Notes under the pieces: model-generated
The model's database searches: none
What the model was told of the DNA's origin: nothing
What the model saw: the letters and a program-made list of their open reading frames with translations, nothing else
From: Salegentibacter sp. Hel_I_6
GTDB lineage: Bacteria > Bacteroidota > Bacteroidia > Flavobacteriales > Flavobacteriaceae
DNA length: 64,000 bases
Direction of reading: 5' to 3'
NCBI RefSeq assembly: GCF_000745315.1
Contig: NZ_JQNQ01000001.1
Location: forward strand, 1,798,001 to 1,862,000
Translations under genes and position numbers: made by a program
Shown here: positions 7,187 to 16,873 of the stretch, piece by piece
How positions within the stretch are numbered: position 1 is the stretch's first letter
How the letters are laid out: every line of letters starts with the position of its first letter

Positions 7187-8977
7187 TTAAGGCGTTTTTT
7201 CGTAATCTCCTCTTAGCGCCCGGTATTTTTTTCGGGCTTCTACAAAATAAATACTATCAGCGAAGTTAAAGATTATTTGTTCGTAATATTCTTTAGCTTT
7301 TTCAGGGTCTTCCAGTCGGTTTGCGTATAATTCGGCTAAATAATAATGGGCATTATCTGCGAGAATATCTGCATTAAAATTTTCTATGATGCCTAGATAA
7401 TTATTTTTAGCAGCTGTAAACTGTTCAGTTTCTTCAAAAAGTCGGGCTTGTTTCAGCAAAGCTTCATCTTCTATTTTTTCACCTTTATGATCGTTTAAAA
7501 TTTCTCCTAAAAGTTCTATAGCTTCGGAATTTTTCTCCTGAAAAGCCAGCAAATCTGCCCTGGCATATTTTTTAAGTGCAGTTTGTGTGGAATCTTCTAT
7601 AGAATTATCTTCAATTAACAAACTAAGCTCCATCGCATCATTGGCGATAAGTTGAGAAGTAGAAGATTTCAAAACATCTAACTGTTGTTTTGCCCATTTG
7701 AAGTCGCCTTTGAAATAGCTGGTTTTTGCCACTTTAAATCGGGCATTTTGCGATATTCTAACATTTTTCACCAAATTCTGCACCTGGGAATAATTTATAA
7801 GTGCTTCATTAAATTTTTCCTGAAGCACTAAAATATCTGCCAGCGCCAGTTTAACCAGCGCCTTATCGAAATCTCGGGTTGTTTTCTCGACAAGCTCCCT
7901 TAACAAGCTTATTGCAGTATTTTTTTCGTCTATTTTAAAGGCTAAAAAATTAGCAAAATCTATTTGCAAAGCCAGTGTATTAATTCCTTTCCCAAATTCT
8001 TCGAATAACGCCCGGTATTTTTCCTCAACTTCAGCATAAGCTTTATCGCCTTCATTTTCAAGCCGAATTTTTAGTAAAAACTGGCTAGCCTGTAGCACAA
8101 TATTTTCTGAAGGGGCTTCTTCTATCACATAATTTACAATCTCAGTAGCCGCATCATAATCTTCAGCCTCACGAGCAATTACGGCCAGGCTCAAAATGCT
8201 TTGTAAACTCTTATCGCTTCTTCTATAAATAGCTTTTTCCTGGGCAAACGCCTTTAGAAACTCCTGCTCCTGGATAAAAAGCCAGCTTAGCATTTCGTTA
8301 TAAAGTAAACTGGGATTTTGCTGAAGTTTTGTGAGTAATAACCTTCTAAAAACCGTATTGGCTTCAATAGAAGGATCTGAAGAAATATATTTTCCAAATT
8401 CACGGTTGGCAATAGCGAAGAAATCTGGGTTGGCTTCTACCAATTCCAGGTAATTCTTGAACATGGCTTCAATTTTTCCCTGCTCCCCATAAATTCTCGC
8501 AAGTTGCAAATTGTAGTTGAGTTCGTTATTGAGCTCCATCGCCTTTTCGTAGGTTTCTGCAGCGTTTTTTAAAAGGCTATATTTTTGAAAAGTTCTTGCT
8601 ATAGAATAGGCATAATTTGGGCGGGAGTCTACCGCGCTAAGCGCTTCGGCGTAGAATTTTTGGGCTCTTTCATCATTGCCCTGAAGTTCATAATTATGAC
8701 CAAGTTCAATGAGAAGTGTAGGATTATTTGCCGAATTATTTAATTTCTGCCGCAATAATTCTTCAGCTTTCTCAAAATTCTCAAGCTGTTGATGACTTTC
8801 TACCAGGCCGAAAAAATAGGAGGTATTCTGCGGATTTTCCGCTACTAACTTTTCGTAGGTTTTAAGCGCTTTTTCAAATTCTCCCTGATCGAAAAAATTA
8901 CGCGCCAATACCTCAGATTGCGCCTGGGCACCTGAAATAGAGAAAATAAAAACCAGGAAAAATAAAGCAATGCGCAT
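7187..8977 (-). CDS. Exported tetratricopeptide-repeat protein
   Basis: About 596 residues from the ATG that gives MRIALFFLVFIFSISGAQAQ, a signal peptide with an AQA-Q type cleavage site; the 11 codons upstream in the same frame do not fit a signal. The mature part is almost all TPR-like helix pairs (for example FFDQGEFEKALKTYEKLVAENPQNTSY, and near the end DNAHYYLAELYANRLEDPEKAKEYYEQII). Such periplasmic TPR proteins act as scaffolds; no specific role can be read. It begins 46 bp after serS and is probably cotranscribed. Confidence 0.82.
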   Translation of the reverse strand: MRIALFFLVFIFSISGAQAQSEVLARNFFDQGEFEKALKTYEKLVAENPQNTSYFFGLVESHQQLENFEKAEELLRQKLNNSANNPTLLIELGHNYELQGNDERAQKFYAEALSAVDSRPNYAYSIARTFQKYSLLKNAAETYEKAMELNNELNYNLQLARIYGEQGKIEAMFKNYLELVEANPDFFAIANREFGKYISSDPSIEANTVFRRLLLTKLQQNPSLLYNEMLSWLFIQEQEFLKAFAQEKAIYRRSDKSLQSILSLAVIAREAEDYDAATEIVNYVIEEAPSENIVLQASQFLLKIRLENEGDKAYAEVEEKYRALFEEFGKGINTLALQIDFANFLAFKIDEKNTAISLLRELVEKTTRDFDKALVKLALADILVLQEKFNEALINYSQVQNLVKNVRISQNARFKVAKTSYFKGDFKWAKQQLDVLKSSTSQLIANDAMELSLLIEDNSIEDSTQTALKKYARADLLAFQEKNSEAIELLGEILNDHKGEKIEDEALLKQARLFEETEQFTAAKNNYLGIIENFNADILADNAHYYLAELYANRLEDPEKAKEYYEQIIFNFADSIYFVEARKKYRALRGDYEKTP

Positions 8978-9023
8978 CCTGTAAAGATAAGGATTTGCCC
9001 TGTGAATCAATATTTTTCGCTAA

Positions 9024-10295
9024 TTAATCTATTAGATTGAAGCCGGTGTAAGGTACCAAAACCTCGGGAACTTTAATTCCTTCTTCAGTTTGATAGTTCT
9101 CCAGGATTCCTGCAAGTACGCGAGGTAAGGCCAAAGCACTTCCGTTTAGTGTATGCACCAATTCCTTTTTACCCTCCTTATTTTTATAGCGTAATTTAAG
9201 CCTGTTAGCCTGGAAAGTTTCAAAATTTGAAACCGAGCTAATCTCTAACCAACGATCTTGCGCGGTAGAAAACACCTCGAAATCGTAAGTAAGCGCTGCT
9301 GTAAATCCAAGATCACCGCCACAAAGTCTTAGAATTCTATAAGGCAATTTAAGATCTACTAAAATATCTTTTACGTGCGCTACCATTTTATCTAAAGCCG
9401 CATAAGAATCTTCAGGCTTTTCTATTCTTACCAATTCTACTTTGTCAAATTGATGTAGACGGTTAAGTCCGCGCACGTGAGCACCATAAGAACCCGCTTC
9501 CCTTCTAAAACAAGGGGTATAACCGGTACAGGCGATTGGGAAATCTTTATCGATAAGCAAACGATCCCGATACATATTCGTCATGGGTACCTCAGCAGTT
9601 GGAATCATATAAAGATCATCGGCTGTGATATGGTACATTTGCCCTTCCTTATCGGGTAATTGTCCCGTTCCCAACCCGGATGCCTCATTAATCATTAGAG
9701 GTAATTGATATTCGGTATAACCGGCATCGATGGCTTTATCTAAAAAGTAAGTAATTAAAGCACGTTGCAACCTGGCTCCTTTCCCTTTATAAACGGGAAA
9801 TCCGGCGCCGGTTACTTTATTACCCAGCTCAAAATCTATAATATCATATTTTTTGGCAAGTTCCCAATGCGGCAGCGATCCTTCTGCAAGTACAGGCACG
9901 TCGCCTTCTTTAAAGATCTCTTCGTTATCTTCTTCTGAAGTTCCCGCGGGCACAGAATTGTGCGGAACGTTAGGAATGGTATAAAGCAAGCTTTCCAGTT
10001 TCGCAACGGTTTCAGAAAGCTCCTCGGAAAGCACTTTGGAATCTTCTTTTAAATTTCCGGTTTTTTCTTTAATAAGGTTGGCTTTTTGATGCTCACCATT
10101 TTTGAACATCATCCCAATTTGCTTAGAAAGCCTGTTAGATTCGGCTAAAATATCATCGAGTTTCGCCTGAGTTGCACGGCGTTTTTCGTCTAATTGCAAC
10201 ACCTCTTCAAGAATACTCTCGGCCTCAAAATTTCGCTTTTTGAGTGCATTAATGAATTCTTCTTTATTCTCCCTGATATTATTAACCTGTAACAT
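9024..10295 (-). CDS. serS: Serine--tRNA ligase
   Basis: Charges tRNA-Ser with serine in the cytosol. The 423 residues comprise the long N-terminal antiparallel coiled coil (~25-105) that grips the tRNA-Ser variable arm, and a class II catalytic core. Visible are motif 2 in CFRREAGSYGAHVRGLNRLHQFDKVE, the serine-site TAEVPM region, and motif 3 in NGSALALPRVLAGILE. Length is standard and the start MLQVNNIRENKEEF is typical. Confidence 0.97.
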   Translation of the reverse strand: MLQVNNIRENKEEFINALKKRNFEAESILEEVLQLDEKRRATQAKLDDILAESNRLSKQIGMMFKNGEHQKANLIKEKTGNLKEDSKVLSEELSETVAKLESLLYTIPNVPHNSVPAGTSEEDNEEIFKEGDVPVLAEGSLPHWELAKKYDIIDFELGNKVTGAGFPVYKGKGARLQRALITYFLDKAIDAGYTEYQLPLMINEASGLGTGQLPDKEGQMYHITADDLYMIPTAEVPMTNMYRDRLLIDKDFPIACTGYTPCFRREAGSYGAHVRGLNRLHQFDKVELVRIEKPEDSYAALDKMVAHVKDILVDLKLPYRILRLCGGDLGFTAALTYDFEVFSTAQDRWLEISSVSNFETFQANRLKLRYKNKEGKKELVHTLNGSALALPRVLAGILENYQTEEGIKVPEVLVPYTGFNLID

Positions 10296-10349
10296 AGCTT
10301 TCTATTTCCTAATTTGAAGCTGCAAATGTAAGAAAAGCACTGTAGACTT

Positions 10350-11669
10350 TTAATCTAATTTTGAAGGTAAAATCCAGTCGTGGTGTTTAAAGTGCTGCCA
10401 TTTTTCTGAAGCCAGATCAACTTTTGGGTCTATAAATTTTTCGTAAGGTCGGCCGTTGATACTTATATCTGATTTTACAAAGACCTGGATATCCTTGCCT
10501 TTTTTGGCATAATCTTCTTTAAGCCATTGTGCAAACTGCCACATCATATCTGGCTTAGCACTTACGGAGCGCATTTGTTTCGGACTTAAATACCGGGCTT
10601 TATTTACATAAATCGTATCCTTTTTTCCTTTTTCAACTACTTTAAAAGTGGATTTTCCTGAACGCGAACGTAGCATCATTCGCCAACTAAGGCGATGGGC
10701 TTCTTCTGTCCACAAAACATTATCCTGAAAAAACCAATGCCTAAGCGGTAGAGCGATTTGAATCACAAACCAAATAGATAATACTGTAATTAATGGTTTT
10801 TTATAAGATGGAATTATTATTTCAGCTTTATCGTAGTAAGGCTTTTTATTCCGAAGTATATACTTATTAATCTTTTCTGAAGGAAAAAAGAAAAGACAGA
10901 AAGCCAATGATAAATAAGGGAAAATACCAATATGAAAAATAAAACTATTAAACAGATGGAAGAAAATAGCAAGGATAAAAGCAGGCAACCTTGTTCTTTT
11001 CCATAAAAGCGCGGGAATTATTAATAAATCGAATAATATTCCGAAATAAGTAATCGCATACCGAACGAAATCTTTCTGAAGAAATTCACCTACCAGCCAG
11101 TAATCGGCTTTTCCACGCATAAGAAGTGCCGGTAATGTGCCATCCAGCCAATCTGGATATAATTTTGCGACTGCAGCATAGGTATAAACGATCCATAATT
11201 GCAGCACTATTAATACCCAAACCCATTGTGGCATAGAAATCTTTCTGAAATCTGGTTTTTTCCAGGCATCAAGAGATAAATAGCGATGTGCGGGTAGAAA
11301 AAACATTATTCCGCATAGTAACATCAGCAAATAATAGTGATTGTTATAGGAAGACTTTTGCATCAGGTAAACCCCGGCCCACATTATGGTATAACAAAAA
11401 ATGCTGAACCGATATTTGAACCCAAGCATAACAAAAATGCCAAATAGGCCCAAAATTCCGTAGTAATACAACATTCCGTTTCCGGGTAGCGGTTGCAGGA
11501 ATTCAAAACCAATAAAATTAAAAGTGAAGTCGGGCTCTATGAGTGTTCTTCTAATCCAACCGGTGAAAATAGCCCCCACGGCCTCTAGCGTAATAAGCAG
11601 ACCAAAAATAATTCGGAAAGCAATTAGCGCCGAATTATCTACCTGCTTAAAAAGCAATTTATTCAGCAT
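10350..11669 (-). CDS. HTTM-domain (vitamin K-dependent carboxylase-like) membrane protein
   Basis: A 439-residue integral membrane protein related to the horizontally transferred transmembrane domain of vitamin K-dependent gamma-carboxylases. Several hydrophobic helices fill residues ~15-300 (for example IAFRIIFGLLITLEAVGAIF, and the WVWVLIVLQLWIVYTYAAVAKLYPDWLDG segment that is typical of HTTM proteins). A soluble C-terminal domain of ~140 residues follows. Carboxylase activity in bacterial members is unproven. Its 5' end overlaps the 3' end of ribF by 11 bp. Confidence 0.82.
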   Translation of the reverse strand: MLNKLLFKQVDNSALIAFRIIFGLLITLEAVGAIFTGWIRRTLIEPDFTFNFIGFEFLQPLPGNGMLYYYGILGLFGIFVMLGFKYRFSIFCYTIMWAGVYLMQKSSYNNHYYLLMLLCGIMFFLPAHRYLSLDAWKKPDFRKISMPQWVWVLIVLQLWIVYTYAAVAKLYPDWLDGTLPALLMRGKADYWLVGEFLQKDFVRYAITYFGILFDLLIIPALLWKRTRLPAFILAIFFHLFNSFIFHIGIFPYLSLAFCLFFFPSEKINKYILRNKKPYYDKAEIIIPSYKKPLITVLSIWFVIQIALPLRHWFFQDNVLWTEEAHRLSWRMMLRSRSGKSTFKVVEKGKKDTIYVNKARYLSPKQMRSVSAKPDMMWQFAQWLKEDYAKKGKDIQVFVKSDISINGRPYEKFIDPKVDLASEKWQHFKHHDWILPSKLD

Positions 11670-12603
11670 AATTATCTTTAATATATTGCCTGGAGAAGGC
11701 TTCGTCTTGCTTCATTGCAACTTTTAAAGCATTTACAGAATCGAATTTTTTCTCATCCCGAATCCTTACCAGCATTTCAATTTTTAGTTCGGCACCGTAA
11801 AGATCCTGGTCCAGGCTAAAGAAATATGTTTCTATGGTTTGGTCTTTTCCACCAACCGTGGGATTAGTACCAATATTCATCATCCCAAAGTAGCGCTTTC
11901 CATCAATTTTAGAACAAACTACATAAACTCCGTTTTTAGGAATTAATTTATAATCTTCTTCAATATTTAAATTGGCGGTGGGATAATTAAATTCTTTCCC
12001 CAGCCCTCGTCCTTTTACCACAGTTCCTTTTAAACTAAAAGGGGTTTGAAGAAAGGAATTAGCCTGTCCTACTTTCCCCTCTAACAGGGCATTTCTAATT
12101 TTTGTAGAACTTACAGCCACCTGGTCTACTTCCTGCTTGGTGATTTCTTCTACCTCAAAACCATATTCCTCTCCAAACTGTTTTAAGGTATTGATATCTG
12201 CAGTACGGTTTCTACCAAATCGGTGGTCATAACCTATAATTACTTTCTTCGCTTTTAAGCGATTTACCAAAATATCGCGCACAAATTCTTGCGCGGTAAG
12301 TCTTGAAAACTGCTGAGTAAAAGGATGAATCACCAAATGATCTATACCGGTTTTCTCCAGAATTTCAGTGCGTTCCTCAATGGTATTTATAAGTTTTAAG
12401 CCACTTTCCTTTTGCAGAACCATTCTTGGATGCGGAAAAAAGGTAAAGATTACCGACTCAAGATTCTCAATTTTTGCGGCATCTACGAGACGTTTTATAA
12501 TTTGTTGGTGCCCCGCGTGTACACCATCAAAAGTACCAATGGTAACTACGGTTTGTTTTTCACCTTTAAAAGCATTTGCACCTTTATGTATTTTCAAACT
12601 CAA
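11659..12603 (-). CDS. ribF: Bifunctional riboflavin kinase / FAD synthetase
   Basis: Converts riboflavin to FMN and then FAD. The 314 residues contain an N-terminal nucleotidyltransferase domain with TIGTFDGVHAGHQQII (GxxHxGH-type) and SSTKIRNALLEG, followed by a riboflavin kinase domain with GTVVKGRGLGKEFNYPTANL and NIGTNPTVGG. Length and domain order are canonical. It begins 1 bp after the pth stop, so the pth-ribF-HTTM run is a tight operon. Confidence 0.96.
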   Translation of the reverse strand: MSLKIHKGANAFKGEKQTVVTIGTFDGVHAGHQQIIKRLVDAAKIENLESVIFTFFPHPRMVLQKESGLKLINTIEERTEILEKTGIDHLVIHPFTQQFSRLTAQEFVRDILVNRLKAKKVIIGYDHRFGRNRTADINTLKQFGEEYGFEVEEITKQEVDQVAVSSTKIRNALLEGKVGQANSFLQTPFSLKGTVVKGRGLGKEFNYPTANLNIEEDYKLIPKNGVYVVCSKIDGKRYFGMMNIGTNPTVGGKDQTIETYFFSLDQDLYGAELKIEMLVRIRDEKKFDSVNALKVAMKQDEAFSRQYIKDNYAE

Positions 12604-12604
12604 C

Positions 12605-13234
12605 TTATTTTCCGTTAAATGAATTCATAGTGTTTGAAACGCCTGCCGTTCCAAAAGATTTTACTAATTCGGCTGATTTTTCCAGGCGCTCTCCCATTTG
12701 CTTTTTTTCCTCTTCTCCCCATTCTCCAAGTACATAATCTACTTGCTGGCCTTTAGAAAACTCATCGCTAATGCCAAATCTAAACCTATTATATTTAGTT
12801 GTATTTAGGGTGTTTTGAATGTCTTTTAAACCATTATGCCCCCCGTCACTGCCTTTGGTTTTAAGGCGAATAGTACCAAATGCTAAATTTAGATCATCAG
12901 TAATAACCAGTAAATTCTGTAATTCTATTTTTTCTTTTTGAAGCCAGTAGTTAATTGCTTTCCCGCTAAGATTCATGTAGGTTGAAGGCTTCAGCATAAT
13001 AAAAGTGCGGCCTTTAAACTTAAATTTAGCAACATCGCCCAATTTTTCTGAAGAAAAACTTACTTCTTCCTTTTCGGCTAAATAGTCAAGGATTTTGAAA
13101 CCTATATTATGGCGGGTATTTTCATATTTAGGACCGGGATTTCCCAATCCTGCAATCAAAAATTTCTTCATAGGATCTTGTTCTTCTTCCTGAGTCTTTT
13201 TGTTACTGAGAATTTTTCCGAAGAAAGACAGCAT
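12605..13234 (-). CDS. pth: Peptidyl-tRNA hydrolase
   Basis: Hydrolyses peptidyl-tRNAs released during translation. The core begins KKFLIAGLGNPGPKYENTRHNIGF, with the catalytic His in RHNIG. Other family motifs are MLKPSTYMNLSG, DDLNLAFGTIRLK and GSDGGHNGLKDIQ. The longer start used here adds 21 residues (MLSFFGKILSNKKTQ...), an extension I recall in other flavobacterial entries; the ATG at 13171 (MKKFLIAG) is the alternative. It lies between rplY and ribF. Confidence 0.93.
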   Translation of the reverse strand: MLSFFGKILSNKKTQEEEQDPMKKFLIAGLGNPGPKYENTRHNIGFKILDYLAEKEEVSFSSEKLGDVAKFKFKGRTFIMLKPSTYMNLSGKAINYWLQKEKIELQNLLVITDDLNLAFGTIRLKTKGSDGGHNGLKDIQNTLNTTKYNRFRFGISDEFSKGQQVDYVLGEWGEEEKKQMGERLEKSAELVKSFGTAGVSNTMNSFNGK

Positions 13235-13410
13235 AGTTTTGTTTTGGTAAAGATAAAATTATTAGAATATCTAACTAAAAGATTTTACTCGATAATCGAG
13301 ACTAAATACTCCAGGGCTCGTCTTGAAAATAAAATGCTGTTTCGCATACAAGAGGCGGGAGCTGGCTTTAAGGTAGTTTACCACTGATAAATTTGAAACC
13401 TGAAAATAAA

Positions 13411-13436
13411 AAAAGCACCCCAAACGGGATGCTTTT
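13411..13436 (-). terminator. Terminator downstream of rplY
   Basis: AAAAGCACCCC (13411-13421) pairs with GGGATGCTTTT (13426-13436) with one mismatch and a 4-nt AAAC loop. On the minus strand it is followed by a T run (TTTTTTTATTTTC) and lies about 25 bp past the rplY stop. Confidence 0.8.
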
Positions 13437-13461
13437 AGATTTTTGCTAAAAAGAGAATAGA

Positions 13462-14118
13462 TTAATTATCTTCTCCTTCTTTAACTGCAGCAACATCATC
13501 TGTTTCAGTAGATGGTACTTCGTCTGCTGGTACTTCATCTTCATCATCATCGTCCTCAAGGGCAACAATGTTACGTGAAGTTCTAACCTGGCAAATTACT
13601 GTGTTATCTGGATGCTGAATCTCGTAAGACTCGTCTGCAACTGCAGTAACATAAAGTTTTTGACCAATTTTAAGTTTACTTACATCTGCAGTAATATAAT
13701 CTGGCAATTCGTTAGCCAAACCTCTTACTTTTAAACGACGTAAGTTGTAACGTAGCACACCACCATTTTTAACACCTCTCGCAACACCTTCGGTATGGAT
13801 AGGAATTTCCATAGTGATTGGTTTATCATCACTAATCTGGTAGAAATCTACGTGCAAAATAGCATCGGTAACCGGGTGGAACTGGATGTCCTGAAGAATA
13901 GCGTTAAACTTCTCGCCATCTCCAAACTTAATTTCCACTGTATGCACATCTGGGGTGTACACAAGGTCGTTAAACGAAATTTCTTCTGTTGCAAAGTGCA
14001 ACGGCTTGGCATCTCCCCCGTATAATACGCAAGGAACCTGTCCAGCATTACGCAGGGCCTTCGTGGCTTTCTTTCCTACGCTTTCTCTTTTAGATCCGTT
14101 GATCGTAATTGATTTCAT
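13462..14118 (-). CDS. rplY: 50S ribosomal protein L25 / general stress protein Ctc
   Basis: Binds 5S rRNA in the large subunit. The long two-domain (CTC) form is present: an N-terminal L25 domain (MKSITINGSKRESVGKKATKALRNAGQVPCVLYGG) and a C-terminal TL5-type beta domain to about residue 185. A strongly acidic tail (EDDDDEDEVPADEVPSTE...) follows, common in Bacteroidota members. The 218-residue length is normal. It sits between prs and pth and has its own terminator. Confidence 0.95.
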   Translation of the reverse strand: MKSITINGSKRESVGKKATKALRNAGQVPCVLYGGDAKPLHFATEEISFNDLVYTPDVHTVEIKFGDGEKFNAILQDIQFHPVTDAILHVDFYQISDDKPITMEIPIHTEGVARGVKNGGVLRYNLRRLKVRGLANELPDYITADVSKLKIGQKLYVTAVADESYEIQHPDNTVICQVRTSRNIVALEDDDDEDEVPADEVPSTETDDVAAVKEGEDN

Positions 14119-14242
14119 TGTTGAAAAATTTTAGGCTGCAAAAGTAGCGCTTTTTTCCATTCTATAAAACCCTGACTTAAAATTCTTTAAAAAGAAGATT
14201 CCTGATTGAAAATATCTATTAAAAAACTGAAAGTAAGTTGCT

Positions 14243-15184
14243 TTACATAATGAATTTAGAACTGATAGATTTATTTTTATGCACTCTACTCATAACATCG
14301 GCAAAAAGATCTGCACAACTTACTACTTTAATTTTATCGCTTTGTTGTCTTAGCGGAATAGAATCTGTAACAATTAATTCCTGAAGTTTTGATTTCTCAA
14401 TGCGCTCGTAAGCCTCTCCTGAAAGTACCGGGTGGGTACAAATAGCACGTACGCTTATAGCGCCACGCTCCATCATTAAATTGGCTGCTTTGGTTAGTGT
14501 ACCTGCAGTATCTACCATATCATCAACCAAAACCACATTTTTACCTTCTACGTTACCAATAAGCTCCATATGCGATATCACATTAGCTTTAGCACGCTGC
14601 TTATAACAAATTACCACATCGCTTTCTAAAGCTTTAGAGTATGCATAAGCTCTTTTAGAACCTCCCATATCAGGCGAAGCAACGGTTAAATTATCTAATC
14701 CCAATTCTCTTAAATACGGCAGAAAAACGGTAGAGGCATAAAGATGGTCTACGGGTTTCTCGAAAAACCCCTGAATTTGATCGGCGTGCAAATCCATAGT
14801 AATAATTCGGGTGGCACCGGCAGTTTCCAAAATACTTGCTATCATTTTTGCAGCGATTGGAACCCTAGGTTTGTCTTTTCTATCCTGGCGTGCCCATCCA
14901 AAGTAAGGTAACACGGCGGTAATATGCCTTGCAGAAGCTCTTTTAGCAGCATCAAGCATTAAAAGCATCTCCATTAAATGGTCTGATCCCGGGTGGGTAG
15001 AACCAATTATAAAAACGCGAGAACCTCTAACCGACTCTTCAAAAGAAGGTTGAAATTCACCATCGCTGTAAGTTGAAGTTATTACATTTCCTAATTTAGT
15101 ACCGTAAGCAGCCGCTATTTTTTCAGCTAATTCTCTACTTTGAGTACAGGAAAAAATTTTGGCCTCGGGAATTACGTTGGGCAT
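14243..15184 (-). CDS. prs: Ribose-phosphate pyrophosphokinase
   Basis: Makes PRPP from ribose-5-phosphate and ATP for nucleotide, His and Trp synthesis. The 313 residues show the family features: FSCTQSRELAEKIA near the start, the ATP-site region PYFGWARQDRKDKPRVPI, the metal/PRPP site TMDLHADQIQGFF and the PRPP-binding loop VLVDDMVDTAGTL. The start MPNVIPEAKIFSCTQS is usual for Bacteroidota. It precedes rplY by 124 bp. Confidence 0.96.
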   Translation of the reverse strand: MPNVIPEAKIFSCTQSRELAEKIAAAYGTKLGNVITSTYSDGEFQPSFEESVRGSRVFIIGSTHPGSDHLMEMLLMLDAAKRASARHITAVLPYFGWARQDRKDKPRVPIAAKMIASILETAGATRIITMDLHADQIQGFFEKPVDHLYASTVFLPYLRELGLDNLTVASPDMGGSKRAYAYSKALESDVVICYKQRAKANVISHMELIGNVEGKNVVLVDDMVDTAGTLTKAANLMMERGAISVRAICTHPVLSGEAYERIEKSKLQELIVTDSIPLRQQSDKIKVVSCADLFADVMSRVHKNKSISSKFIM

Positions 15185-15334
15185 GTTGTGTTGTTTTTGT
15201 GAATGTTGTTTGTTGGGTTACAAATTTAGAAATTAATTCCTTTCACACCGCACGAATAAGTTTAGAGTGAAATTTTAAAATTCTATAAAAAGCATTTGGG
15301 GGTGAGAAAAATTTTTTACTTTTGCCATCCACTT

Positions 15335-15416
15335 GCTCGAGTGGCGGAACTGGTAGACGCGCTGGATTCAAAATCCAGTAACTTCGGTTGTGCGGGTTCG
15401 ATTCCCGCCTCGAGTA
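15335..15416 (+). tRNA. tRNA-Leu (anticodon CAA)
   Basis: An 82-nt class II tRNA. The acceptor arms are GCTCGAG (15335-15341) and CTCGAGT (15409-15415) with discriminator A. The D loop is in GGCGGAACTGGTAGACGC. The anticodon stem-loop is CTGGA-TTCAAAA-TCCAG, giving anticodon CAA, and a long variable arm follows. The T arm is GCGGGTTCGATTCCCGC. CCA is not encoded. It is intact although an integrase gene lies 236 bp downstream. Confidence 0.95.
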
Positions 15417-15440
15417 CTTTTAAGCCTACAAATAACACCA

Positions 15441-15472
15441 AAACCCCGTAAACTGCACTGTTTACGGGGTTT
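15441..15472 (+). terminator. Intrinsic terminator after tRNA-Leu
   Basis: AAACCCCGTAAAC pairs with GTTTACGGGGTTT (13 bp) around a TGCACT loop, followed by a long T run. It lies 24 bp after the tRNA. Confidence 0.9.
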
Positions 15473-15530
15473 TTTATTTTTTACGATATCAAATAATATC
15501 ATTTGAATAGGTATTAAAAGTGTCCAATTA

Positions 15531-15563
15531 GGTGACCTTTTTGAATTTCAAAAATAGGTCACC
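15531..15563. repeat. Near-perfect inverted repeat upstream of the integrase gene
   Basis: GGTGACCTTTTTGAA (15531-15545) faces TTCAAAAATAGGTCACC (15547-15563) with a one-base centre and one small offset. A further partial copy, AATGACCTTT, follows at once. It lies between tRNA-Leu and the integrase start, and could be a regulatory site or part of an attachment region. No recombination core could be shown. Confidence 0.55.
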
Positions 15564-15652
15564 GAATGACCTTTAACATATTGATATAATGGTTTTTACA
15601 GCTATATTGTTTGGATTTTTTTCTTTAGATTTATCATTCAAAATATATCATT

Positions 15653-16873
15653 ATGCAGAACTTATTATCAATTCTCTTCTATATCAAGAGAAGTAAAACT
15701 GACAAACAAGGAAAAGTACCTATCTACATGAGAATAATTTATGATGGGAAAAGAGCTGAAGTTAGCACCATGAGAAAAGTAGAACTAAACAAATGGAATG
15801 CTAAAGCCAATTGTTTTAAAGGTCACTCGGGTGAAGCTAAATCAATAAACAGGCATCTGGATATTATGAAAAACCGGTTGTATAGTATATTTCAAAAACT
15901 TCAGAGTTCAGAAGAAAATATTACGGCAACTATATTAAAAGATTTTTTTATAGGTAACGACGATTCAAAAAAAGAAATTTTACAAATATTTGAAGATCAT
16001 AATTTAAGAATGCAAAAGCTTGTTGATAAAGATTATTCCTATAGAACTCTTCAACGTTATAGGACTACAAAAAAGCATTTAACCAATTTTATTTCGTCTA
16101 ATTATAAAGCTGATGATTTTCGGGTAAAAGATATTGACATAAAATTCATTAATAGTTTTATTTACTATCTAAAAACAGACCTCAACCTCTCCCATAACTC
16201 CGCTTTAAAATATTTAGCCTATTTGAAAAAAATTGTCCGGATTGCTGTTGCTAATGGTTGGCTGGAGAAGGATCCATTTTACAATTTAAAATTAAAGCGC
16301 CAGATGATAGATCGGGAGTTTTTGACAAAAGAGGAAATTATTAGAATAATGGAAAGAACCTTTACCATCCAAAGAATGGAGCAAGTAAGGGATGCATTTT
16401 TGTTCTCCTGCTATACCGGGTGTTCTTATTCCGATATTAAAAAGCTAACTAAACAGAATATTATTAAGGGAATTGATGGCAGCCAATGGTTAAAGTTTAA
16501 AAGAACAAAAACCAAATCCCTAAGCAGTGTTCCTCTTTTGACAGTACCGGAAGAGCTAATTAAGAAATATGAAGACTTTGAAAATCCCAAAGATACCTTG
16601 TTACCGGTGCTATCAAATCAAAAAACAAATAGCTATTTAAAAGAAATTGCCGATGTATGCGAAATCGAAAAGAATCTCACTTTCCATGTTGCCAGACATA
16701 CCTTTGCCACCACAGTAACCCTTTCAAACGGCGTTCCGATTGAAAGTGTAAGTAAGATGCTAGGTCATAGATCAATAAAAATCACTCAACATTACGCAAA
16801 AGTATTAGATGAAAAATTAAGCGAGGATATGAATAATTTGAGAAGCCGGATGGCAGCTAATGAGAACAAATAA
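15653..16873 (+). CDS. Tyrosine recombinase / phage-type integrase, IntDOT-like
   Basis: A 406-residue site-specific recombinase. An N-terminal arm-binding domain (~1-95, SILFYIKRSKTDKQGKVPIYMRI), a SAM-like core-binding domain (~105-205) and a catalytic domain (~215-395) are visible. Catalytic residues seen are His and Arg of HVARHTFA, His of LGHRSIKITQHYAK and its Tyr nucleophile. The usual first Arg (TGLR) is replaced in CYTGCSYSDIKKL; loss of that Arg is known for IntDOT-type Bacteroidota enzymes. It lies just after tRNA-Leu, pointing away from it. No excisionase, relaxase or conjugation gene is in view, so it is probably a remnant of an integrated element. Confidence 0.92.
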   Translation: MQNLLSILFYIKRSKTDKQGKVPIYMRIIYDGKRAEVSTMRKVELNKWNAKANCFKGHSGEAKSINRHLDIMKNRLYSIFQKLQSSEENITATILKDFFIGNDDSKKEILQIFEDHNLRMQKLVDKDYSYRTLQRYRTTKKHLTNFISSNYKADDFRVKDIDIKFINSFIYYLKTDLNLSHNSALKYLAYLKKIVRIAVANGWLEKDPFYNLKLKRQMIDREFLTKEEIIRIMERTFTIQRMEQVRDAFLFSCYTGCSYSDIKKLTKQNIIKGIDGSQWLKFKRTKTKSLSSVPLLTVPEELIKKYEDFENPKDTLLPVLSNQKTNSYLKEIADVCEIEKNLTFHVARHTFATTVTLSNGVPIESVSKMLGHRSIKITQHYAKVLDEKLSEDMNNLRSRMAANENK

